From: Bacteroidetes bacterium UBA6221
Lineage (GTDB): Bacteria > Bacteroidota > Bacteroidia > Chitinophagales > Chitinophagaceae
Assembly: GCA_002421685.1 (NCBI GenBank)
Contig: DISB01000021.1
Span: forward strand, 237,750 to 301,749
Direction of reading: 5' to 3'
DNA: 64,000 bases
Shown here: positions 16,839 through 24,900 of the stretch, piece after piece
How positions within the stretch are numbered: position 1 is the stretch's first letter
Layout of the letters: the number at the start of each line of letters is the position of its first letter
Notes under the pieces: model-generated
What the model was told of the DNA's origin: nothing
The model's database searches: none
What the model saw: the letters and a program-made list of their open reading frames with translations, nothing else
Translations under genes and position numbers: made by a program

Positions 16839-18170
16839 ATGAGAAAGATACTGGCTACCATAAAAAAGGAATGGATACTGACCCGGCGCGATGTGGCGGG
16901 GTTCATGCTGCTGTTCCTGATGCCGGCAGTATTGATAGTGGTGATGGCCATGGTGCAGGACGCACCTTTTAAAGACTACCAGGAGATGCGCTTTGAACTG
17001 CTGATAGCCGACCATGACAATGGCAGCATAGCGCAAAGCATAAAACAAGGACTGAAAGAAAGCGGCAATTTTCACGTAACGGAGCGTATAGATGGCAAGC
17101 CTGTTACCGAAGAGCAACTGAAACGTTTGTTGCAGAAGGGCGACTACAAAGTAGGTATTGTGATACCCAAAGGGGCCACCGCCGAAATGGTAAACGCCGC
17201 CAACCTGGTAGCCAACAGCGTATCTGAAAAACTAGGATTGGGCAGTATGCCCTCGCGCGAGATAAGGGACAGCCTGTACATCAGGATGTATTTTGACCCC
17301 GTAACCAAACCTACCTACCGCATGTCGGTGAGCTTTGCCCTGGACAAGCTCATCACTTTTTCAAGCAGTAAAGTATTGGTAGAGCGGCTCTCGAAAATGG
17401 GAATAGCGGCAGCAGACACCACAAATGATAGTGCCGCCGTGACAACGCCTGAAAAACAGCCAACGGAAAACTTTGAAAAAATATTCAAAGGACTGGGTAT
17501 CAAAGAACATGTATTGAGCGGGAAGGCCGAGCATGGCAGCTTCATTAACTCTGTACAGCATAATGTGCCGGCATGGGCTATATTCGGTATGTTCTTTATA
17601 GTGATACCCATATGCGGGCACCTGATAAGGGAGCGAGAAGAAGGCAGCGCCGTGCGTGTGGAACTGATACCGGGCGCCAGGAGGATGGTGGCGCTGGGCA
17701 AGATATTTTTCTATACCATAGTGTGCACGGTGCAGTTCGCACTCATGTTTTGTGTAGGCATCTGGCTGCTGCCCATGCTGAGTTTACCGGCTTTGCAACT
17801 GGGCGCTCATGCCTGGGTATTGATACCCGTGGCCATTGCCATAGCGGTGGCGGCCACTTCTTACGGTTATTTTGTAGGGGCTGTATTTAAGACTACCAAC
17901 CAGGCCATGCCCTTCGGCGCTATATCTATAGTGATACTATCGGCTATGGGAGGTATATGGGTGCCTGCGGATATCTTTTCGCCTGCCATGCAAAAACTGG
18001 CCATGCTCTCCCCGCTCTACTGGGCGCTGGACGGTGTAAATCATATTACGTTGCGCAATGGCGACCTATGGGATGTGCTGCCACATATAGGTGTGCTGGC
18101 GGGTTTCAGCACAATATTGTTCATCATCAGCACGCACAGGAATAAGAAAAGGGTGCGGTCGATACAGTAG
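16839..18170 (+). CDS. ABC-2 type permease
   Basis: A 443-residue membrane protein: one N-terminal TM (about 19-37, DVAGFMLLFLMPAVLIVVMAM), a large extracytoplasmic domain (about 40-240) and five TMs in the last 200 residues, with the ABC-2 motif region GAISIVILSAMGGIWVPADIF and ALDGVNHITLRNGDLWD near the end. This is the YhgE/YhaP-like layout. It pairs with the ATPase just before it. The last 33 bases of the coding region (18137-18169, encoding RNKKRVRSIQ plus the first stop bases) recur at 19491 and 21115 in intergenic DNA. Confidence 0.88.
   Translation: MRKILATIKKEWILTRRDVAGFMLLFLMPAVLIVVMAMVQDAPFKDYQEMRFELLIADHDNGSIAQSIKQGLKESGNFHVTERIDGKPVTEEQLKRLLQKGDYKVGIVIPKGATAEMVNAANLVANSVSEKLGLGSMPSREIRDSLYIRMYFDPVTKPTYRMSVSFALDKLITFSSSKVLVERLSKMGIAAADTTNDSAAVTTPEKQPTENFEKIFKGLGIKEHVLSGKAEHGSFINSVQHNVPAWAIFGMFFIVIPICGHLIREREEGSAVRVELIPGARRMVALGKIFFYTIVCTVQFALMFCVGIWLLPMLSLPALQLGAHAWVLIPVAIAIAVAATSYGYFVGAVFKTTNQAMPFGAISIVILSAMGGIWVPADIFSPAMQKLAMLSPLYWALDGVNHITLRNGDLWDVLPHIGVLAGFSTILFIISTHRNKKRVRSIQ
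18137..18169 (+). repeat. 3' end of the permease gene, parent copy of a 33-base dispersed repeat
   Basis: This stretch (beginning CAGGAATAAG, ending GATACAGTA) is found again without any difference at 21115-21147, and with two changes at 19491-19523. Only here is it part of a gene. The following bases (AAAGCGG..TTTCTTTAC at 18172-18195) also have a counterpart at about 19600-19623. Confidence 0.85.
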
Positions 18171-18278
18171 AAAAGCGGTACTTTCTTTACTTTTAGGTCC
18201 TAAGCTGCCGCTTAAATCTGTATAAGGATATGGTAATAACCACTAGGACGGCTCATTTTAGTGAAAAATCAATAGACA

Positions 18279-19286
18279 ATGTACCGAATACTTATCACAA
18301 TTTTCCCCTGCCTATTCATTTGTGTTTCACATGCAATCGCTGCAAAGAAAATAAGAGCGAATGGCGAATATATACACAAATATGCAAAAACTATCTTCCC
18401 TGTAAGCATCGATGAATATACCAGAACTGAGATACACGCCTATGACAAAGAACATAAAAACATAAGTGCTACTTACGAGCTTCGTGATACAAAGGTGAAT
18501 GTATATGTCTATCCTGCCGGCGCTGCCGATAACCATCGATTCAGGGGTCAGTACTTTAACTCCCTACAGGCTATAGTTGATGCTAATGGCCATGGTGCTG
18601 CAGTACATCAAGAGTATGTACAGTACAAAAAGGGAGCATATAAAGTCAATGGATTCCAGGCGTACCTCGAGGTATATGGTACTAAATCATCGGGCTTGCG
18701 GCTTTATGAATGCGGAACCTGGTTTCTGAAAATCCGGATTAGCTCTCATTCTCTGGACACCGGTGAAGTAACGAAACTATTTGATCTATTTACCCAGCAG
18801 TTTGATCCAGTGGCGCTGGTAACCATTTCACCACTTAGCACAAAAAGCGAGGTAAACGTGGCGCCCGCCGCGCTGAAGGATTCAACCTTGTTAGGTTGCA
18901 CATTCGCATCAGTCCTGGAAAAAGTCAAATGGGCATTAGACAATGTTGATAGCCTGGAATTACAGGCCGGGTTCCCGTCCTTGTACCTTGACATGCACAT
19001 CAGTTCCCTCCAGGCTTTTGTTAAAAATGAAGAAAAACATCCGGATTGGGCCCGCAGCGAAACGACAGAAAAATATCTTAAGGAAATCAGGAGCCTGATT
19101 GCGGCAGGTTATTTAGATGAATACATTATGGATGAACACGGAAGTGTAATGATTGTGCCCGATGGAACTGAATTTGACTTTGAAGGATACCAACGGTGGT
19201 GCAAAACTCACCCGATAAGCTATCGAATGACGGGTTACATCCTGGATATCATTACATATGTCCCTCTAAATGAATTACGTAATTAA
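18279..19286 (+). CDS. Hypothetical secreted protein
   Basis: A 335-residue protein with a signal peptide (MYRILITIFPCLFICVSHAIA, cut about 21). The mature part alternates strands and helices (ATYELRDTKVNVYVYPAG, YVQYKKGAYKVNGFQAYLEVYG, CGTWFLKIRISSH) and ends with helical segments. It contains TEKYLKEIRSLIAAGYLDEYIMDEHG. I do not recognise a family, and no catalytic motif is evident. It is not tightly linked to its neighbours. Probably periplasmic. Confidence 0.6.
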   Translation: MYRILITIFPCLFICVSHAIAAKKIRANGEYIHKYAKTIFPVSIDEYTRTEIHAYDKEHKNISATYELRDTKVNVYVYPAGAADNHRFRGQYFNSLQAIVDANGHGAAVHQEYVQYKKGAYKVNGFQAYLEVYGTKSSGLRLYECGTWFLKIRISSHSLDTGEVTKLFDLFTQQFDPVALVTISPLSTKSEVNVAPAALKDSTLLGCTFASVLEKVKWALDNVDSLELQAGFPSLYLDMHISSLQAFVKNEEKHPDWARSETTEKYLKEIRSLIAAGYLDEYIMDEHGSVMIVPDGTEFDFEGYQRWCKTHPISYRMTGYILDIITYVPLNELRN

Positions 19287-19405
19287 CGCGATAGAACATT
19301 TGCCAGCACCATGCGATTTTTTTTATTCAGCGCGAGGCAGGCGAGTCCCAGTGTAGGAAACCAGACCAATTGGGGGATAAAATTAGCCTGCCCCCAAAGT
19401 ATCAA
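19283..19405 (-). pseudogene. Possible C-terminal remnant of a membrane protein
   Basis: On the minus strand an open frame of 40 codons reads LILWGQANFIPQLVWFPTLG, then LACLALNKKNRMVLANVLSR and a stop. It looks like the end of a real membrane protein: hydrophobic, then a basic cap. Its 5' side runs straight into the repeat R4, where the frame stops. It may be a gene tail cut by the repeat, or chance. No family can be named. Confidence 0.2.
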
Positions 19406-19523
19406 CTTTATAACCCTGAATGCCGGTCAGAGATCGGATGACTTAGAAGACACGAATGCCCTGCGGAACATTCGCGCCAGTGGACTCGCCCAGAAATAAG
19501 AAAAGGGTGCGGTCGATACCGTA
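19391..19523 (+). repeat. Repeat copy R4 followed by a 33-base permease-tail copy
   Basis: R4 (19391-19483) has CCCCAAAGTATC, then AATGCCGGTC-AGA-GATCGG (hairpin 1 with one G-T pair) and CGAATG-N10-CATTCG (hairpin 2, arms 19453-19458 and 19469-19474), ending CGCCAGTGG. CTCGCC and the permease-tail copy (19491-19523) follow at once. The rest of the 400-base gap to 19686 has a TAAGCG/CGCTTA palindrome at about 19523-19565 and no gene. Confidence 0.8.
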
Positions 19524-19686
19524 AGCTGACGCTTAGTTTATCTTGGGTCTAAGCGAGGCGCTTAGACCAGTAGGGTCATTATTGAAACTCATAATTCAGA
19601 CAAAGCGGATATTTTCTTTACTATAGCCGTTGCTTATTATGACTATCTTTAAGTAAACAACAGGAGCAAAAATTTAAACTCTTCTC

Positions 19687-20589
19687 ATGGCTGGGAAAAA
19701 AGACCTTGACTTTACTTACACGACTATTGATAAGATATTCCGCCTGAGCATAGGGGAAATGGGAGACTACAGCGGCGCCAGATATGATGGAGATTTTTCC
19801 ATGTCGCTGGAAGCCGCACAAAAAGCAAAGCACAAATTTATAGCGGATAGCCTGAACATAAAACAAGGCAGCAAGGTATTGGACATGGCCTGCGGATGGG
19901 GGCCGTTTTCCAACTACATTACCAGCGAAAGAGGCGCTACCAGCATAGGGCTGACACTATCAGAGGGGCAAGCTGCCGCCTGCCGGAAAAACGGGCTGAA
20001 TGTGCAGGTGAAAGATTGCCGTTATGTTCAACCAGGAGATTTCGGGATATTTGATGCGATAACCTGCATAGGAGGACTGGAACACTTTTGCTCTGTGGAA
20101 GAATGGAGGGCAGGAAAGCAGGAAGAGGTTTACAGTAACTTTTTCAAAACGATATATGAGTTGTTGCCTGCGGGCGGAAGGTTTTATATGCAGACCATGA
20201 CCTTCAGTAAAAATATGATCCCCTACGAGGAGTTTGATATTAATGCAACAAAGAATTCCGCCGCACATGTATGTGCGCTGATGGTAAAACAGTTTCCCGG
20301 TTCGTGGCTGCCCTACGGGCCCGAAATGGTAATACGCAATGCGGCGGGTTTTAAACTAATATCGCAGAGCAGCGGCAGGCTGGATTATATAGAAACTATA
20401 GGCCAGTGGAGGAAGAAATTCAGAAAATTCAACCTTAAAAAATATATGCTTTTCTTATCGCTGATACCCCGGTATATAACAGATAAAGAATTCAGGCATT
20501 TGCTGAGTATCTTCAGGATAAGCCCAAACCGTGTATGTTTTGAACAGGAAATAATGGACCATTACAGGCTGGTATTTGAAAAGGTATAA
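19687..20589 (+). CDS. Cyclopropane-fatty-acid-synthase-like SAM methyltransferase
   Basis: A 300-residue cytosolic methyltransferase. The SAM motif I is KVLDMACGWGPFSNYI (about 62-77), preceded by AQKAKHKFIADSLNIKQG, which is the usual lead-in in the CmaA/Cfa family. GLTLSEGQ, GGLEHF and GGRFYMQTMTF follow. The catalytic C-terminal part of true Cfa enzymes is poorly matched, so a lipid or small-molecule methylase is equally possible. It is bracketed, with the next gene, by repeat copies R4 and R5. Confidence 0.75.
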   Translation: MAGKKDLDFTYTTIDKIFRLSIGEMGDYSGARYDGDFSMSLEAAQKAKHKFIADSLNIKQGSKVLDMACGWGPFSNYITSERGATSIGLTLSEGQAAACRKNGLNVQVKDCRYVQPGDFGIFDAITCIGGLEHFCSVEEWRAGKQEEVYSNFFKTIYELLPAGGRFYMQTMTFSKNMIPYEEFDINATKNSAAHVCALMVKQFPGSWLPYGPEMVIRNAAGFKLISQSSGRLDYIETIGQWRKKFRKFNLKKYMLFLSLIPRYITDKEFRHLLSIFRISPNRVCFEQEIMDHYRLVFEKV

Positions 20590-20754
20590 CCATTCCCTGC
20601 AGTCATAGTATTGCCATACCTGCTGGTGAAGAAATACTGCAAACGAAACCGGGCGCCCTGTTTGTTTCAATCTAAAGGGGCATACCGTCGATGCGTTATA
20701 AAATAATTTGTATAAAAATGCGTTGTACTCCCAGGCCCCTAAACTTCCCAAAAA

Positions 20755-21075
20755 ATGAATAAGACATTCAATTTGTTAGCGTTTATCGCAGTTATTACGC
20801 TGACCTTTACGGCCTGCAAGAAAAAAGCCGCCCCAATATCCGTTTACCCAAATCCGGCCACAACCTACATAATTTTCGATGCGACAAGCAATACGGACTA
20901 TAAAAATGGCGAAATAACAGTAAAGGACGTACAGGGAAATATTATTAAGGTTTTCAGGACAAAAGACAGTAGCCGCATTCAATGGCAGATAGATACTTTT
21001 GACCGTGGCCTGTACCATTACAGCTATACGGCCGATAAGATGAAAACGCAGACCGGGAAGATAGGTTTTAATTGA
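20755..21075 (+). CDS. Tiny lipoprotein made only of a T9SS type-A sorting-like domain
   Basis: A 106-residue protein with SPII signal MNKTFNLLAFIAVITLTFTAC (Cys21), a KKKAAP linker, then at once VYPNPATTYIIFDA...GEITVKDVQGNIIKVF...IDTFDRGLYHYSY...TGKIGFN. This last part is the pattern of the type IX secretion C-terminal sorting domain (YPNPA, V.D..G..v, l..G.Y.y). Such domains normally sit at the end of large secreted proteins. Here the domain is the whole mature protein and also carries a lipid anchor. Either a degenerate remnant or a lipoprotein that borrowed the fold. Confidence 0.7.
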   Translation: MNKTFNLLAFIAVITLTFTACKKKAAPISVYPNPATTYIIFDATSNTDYKNGEITVKDVQGNIIKVFRTKDSSRIQWQIDTFDRGLYHYSYTADKMKTQTGKIGFN

Positions 21076-21087
21076 TAAACATAAAAC

Positions 21088-21257
21088 GGGCGAGCATGTT
21101 AAAAAAGGCTCGCCCAGGAATAAGAAAAGGGTGCGGTCGATACAGTAAGCGCTTGAATCCGACTGCCCCAAAGTATCGACTTAATAACCTTGAATGCCGG
21201 TCGCAGACCGGATGACTTAGTAGACACGAATGCCCTGCGGAACATTCGCGCCAGTGG
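21088..21257 (+). repeat. Hairpin, permease-tail copy and repeat copy R5
   Basis: GGGCGAGC (21088-21095) pairs with GCTCGCCC (21108-21115), and could end transcription of the lipoprotein gene. The 33-base permease-tail copy (21115-21147) starts on the last base of that stem and is identical to 18137-18169. R5 follows at about 21165-21257: hairpin 1 CCGGTC-GCA-GACCGG and hairpin 2 CGAATG-N10-CATTCG (21227-21232 and 21243-21248). The order of tail copy and repeat is reversed relative to R4. Confidence 0.8.
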
Positions 21258-21377
21258 AAAAAATAGAATATAGTCAGCAAGATGCTAATGCTTTTTGCCT
21301 GATAGAGTCTTGCAACTGATTATTGATTTAAGTTGCAAACATAAACCAGTGTCGGTGAGCAATCGCGCCAGTCAGAT

Positions 21378-21866
21378 TCAATGTAATGGTTTGGCAATTT
21401 TCTCCCGAAAACCTGATATCCATTCCAAGTCCTTTACAGCTGTTATTATGTAATTTCTCATCTCAGTCAAATCAGTAATAACTGCAGATGGTTTGTTTTT
21501 CTTGCCGAACATATTTGTACTACTAACTATTACTCCGCTAATCAATACTCTATGTGGATGGTCTGAACCAGAAAATACCGCCTCGCAAAATAAATTTCTC
21601 TGACCAACCTTCGTTTGATAGTGTTTCTTTTTTTGTGCTTTGCCTAAGATGGCTTCTATTTTTGATTTATCTTCTACACTCACGATTACCCGTTCAATGT
21701 TGTTCTTTCTCAGCTCATCAAAATGTGAGTAAGCGCTGGCTGTAGTATATCCATGTTTAGAAAAATCTGCATATACAATAATGCTATCGATATCACCGGG
21801 TGTTTGGGAATAGGCTGTTAAGCAACTCGTAAAGCAGACAAGCAAAAAGAGATATAAAGGTTTCAT
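21378..21866 (-). CDS. Hypothetical secreted protein
   Basis: A 162-residue protein with a signal peptide (MKPLYLFLLVCFTSCLTAYSQ). The mature part has IDSIIVYADFSKHGY, an alpha/beta stretch (NNIERVIVSVEDKSKIEAIL) and a helical end (EMRNYIITAVKDLEWI). The tone is AT-richer than the neighbours. No family recognised. It lies between R5 and the large MMPL fusion and is read in the same direction as the latter, with a 63-base gap. Confidence 0.55.
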   Translation of the reverse strand: MKPLYLFLLVCFTSCLTAYSQTPGDIDSIIVYADFSKHGYTTASAYSHFDELRKNNIERVIVSVEDKSKIEAILGKAQKKKHYQTKVGQRNLFCEAVFSGSDHPHRVLISGVIVSSTNMFGKKNKPSAVITDLTEMRNYIITAVKDLEWISGFREKIAKPLH

Positions 21867-21929
21867 TGCTGAATATTTATAAGTTTAATGATGATCTCGT
21901 TCCGAATTTGGAGTTGGTACTAGACTAAA

Positions 21930-24900
21930 TTACCCAATTTTCCTCAACACAAAGGTCAAATTCGCTGTCATCTTAGCATTATCCAGCACTTCTGCCTGCA
22001 TACTATGTTTAGCGGCGAAGTCGTCTATCAGCCTGCGGCTGATGAAGTGGAGCCGGTTCTGTGTTTTGTTAAAACCCAGTAGTTTGGTGGAGAATACTTC
22101 GGTTAGCTTGGTCCCTTTTATCCGTTCTGTGAGTTCGGATATACCATCGCGGATGATGAGTACCCCACCCTCTTTTAATGCCGTGTAGCATTTTTTCAGC
22201 AGGATTTCCTGTTGCTCCGGCAGCAGGTAATGCAGTACGTCGGCCATGATGATGCCGTCGCAGGATTGCAGTTCTATTTGTGTTAAATCACCCTGCTTAA
22301 AATTGATACCCTCGTCGCGCAGGAAATTGTTTTGCGCGGTTTCAATTTTCTCCTCATCATAGTCAATACCTGTAAACACCCGGCCCGGCGCAGACCAGTG
22401 CAGCATATAGGTCATAAAGCCGTAGCCGCAACCCAGGTCGTAAAACCTGCCCTCGCGTGGCAGCAAATGGTGGAACTGCTCGTAGTAGCCCTCCAGCCTG
22501 GTTTTGATACGGCAATACCACTCCAGCACGGGTCCTTTGTAGGTATAGCTTCTCAACAGTTGCTCTTTGAAATAGGCTGGGGTTTCGTCCTTCTCTTTTA
22601 TCTCAGCCAGTTCACGACGCATCCACCTGCCTATGTTTTTGGCGCGTTCGCCGTAAGTAGTTCCGAAGCGGGTATCACCCGGTGCTATATGCGGGTGAAC
22701 GTAAACGGAGCAAGTACCATCTTTGAGCAACCAATCTCCTTTTTGCATGGTATAATGTACGCCGTGCAATATTATAGGAACGATATCTAATTTGAGTCGT
22801 TCAGCGATATAAAAAGCCCCTTTATGGAAACGCTTTATCTTGTCGTCATAGCTGCGGGTACCCTCGGGAAAGACCATTACCGAGTATCCCCTGTTTGTGA
22901 ATTTTCTTAACGGTTCGATGCTGTCTTCCGCCCCATCGGCTACAGGATAATATTCGCCCATACGCACCACAGCGCCAAACACTGGTGAACGCCACACCCA
23001 TTTATTAGTAAGCAATACCAGCTTAGGGTGCAGCATGGTAGTGACCAGTATATCTAAAAATGAAGTGTGGTTGGCGATGTATACGGATGGTTTCTGGTAG
23101 TTTTCATGGCCGATATTATATATCCTCTTTTTTGTGTTGACCATAATATACATCATGCTGCGGGTGAGCGCACTGATGCATATATGGAACAGGTACTTGC
23201 CTCTTTCTTTGCCAAATGGCCATAGCCTGGTGAATATCACCCCGAGGATGGTGAGCACCATAGAGCCGGTAAAAAAGTAGGTGAATGCGAACACTGAAAT
23301 AAAGAAACTTCGCAGTGTAAAAGGCAGGAATTTTTTATCGGCCCGGTGCTGTATGAACCAGTTGAACAGGAAAGGCTGTAGCGTTTGTGAAATAAAGAGA
23401 ACGCAAACCAGGCCGGTAACAGATATGAATGCGATGGAACGCAAGGCAGGATGTTTGGCCAACAAGAGCACGCCCAGACCAATTACCACCGTTAGTGCGG
23501 ACACATATACCGCAGCCCGTACTGAACTGAGTTTTTGTTTGCCAGTCTTAAGCCGTTCCACCAGGCCATCCATTGTGAAGATGGTGTAATCGTCTCCCAG
23601 GCCGAAGATGAGAGATGAGATAATAATGTTGACGATATTGAATTTCAATCCTAATAAAGACATCAGCCCGAGTATCCAAATCCATGAAATAGCCATAGGC
23701 AGGAAGGCGATTATGGCTAACTCTATACGTCCGTAACCAATGAGCAAAGCAAAGAATACGATGAGCGATGAGTAAACAGCAATATCTGTAAAATCATTGT
23801 TGAGTATAGCTACCAATTGCGTAGCCCCCTGCTGGCGGTCGGTTACGGTAACCGAGCCCTGTTTCGACAAGGTTTCAAATACTTCGTCCCTGTGTTCAGC
23901 AGGTACTTTTAGCGCCATGATGGCGTAGTGCCGGTTACCGTCTGCTGAAAAGCCACCGGGAAAAAATGTTTTCAAAGTGCGGATAGTCTCCTCATCGAAT
24001 GTTGAATATTCCCCTTGTAGAGTTTCTCCGAACCGTGCGAAAGCATTTTGCGCATAACCGGCTTTTGCCGCGGCTTCATTCACATGAGCTACTACCCTGC
24101 TTGTTCTTTCCTCCCCCCAATAGTTGCGCCAGCGAGCCAGCCGTTCCTGCTGCTCCTGTACCGAGGGCAGCAGCATGGTTGGGTTGGACGTGCCTTTTAC
24201 CCATCCCTTGCTTTCCAGTTCCGCAACCTGCTGCTTTACAGTTTCCAATTGCTGTAAAGCCTTATCTTCAGTTTCTTCCTGCGCCACCACGAAGACTGAA
24301 CTTAATGCCACGGTATTCACCTCGCTTACTTCCTCCTGCGCCCTTTGCAATTCGGGCGAGAGATAATTAAGGTTCATCAGGTTGCTGTCGAATTGTACCC
24401 CTGTGCTGAAGTACAGCATCACCGGCGTAAGCAGGAAGATGAACAGCACCAGCCATTTGTTGCGCTCGGGTTGCCACCGGGCTATTTTATCGAAGAATGT
24501 GGTGCGTCGCCTTCCCACTTGCCCCGGCCCTGAAGGGTGCCCATGCTTCAATCCTCCTTTCCCGCTACCCTGCCCTATAGGTAGGTGCGGCAAAAATATC
24601 AACGTACACAACGCCGCACCCAACAGGCTGGCCGCGGCAAATAGTCCCAGGTCCTGCAAAATAGGTGTGCTTACGAGCCTTAATGACAGAAAGGAGGCAA
24701 TGGTAGTAAAACTGCCGAGTGTAAGGGGCTGCGATAATTCGCGTACGGTTTCGCGGATATTCGTATTGTTCCTGGCCTGCGAAAGAAAGTGTATAGAAAA
24801 ATCTATGGCAATGCCCATTATGATAGCACCAGCCCCCAACGCTATGACTGATATACTACCCTGTACCAGCGATACGATACCCAGGCCCATTGCGCCCCCG

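Noticed and set aside
19311..19499. Small gene of about 62 codons with the word NAGQRSDDLEDTNALRN
   Set aside because: It is repeat R4 read in one frame. The same words appear in the other copies, but R3 breaks the frame with an insertion that keeps the hairpin, so the sequence is not kept for protein.
24048..24366. Several overlapping plus-strand open frames over the MMPL fusion gene
   Set aside because: Antisense shadows of a long, motif-rich minus-strand gene.
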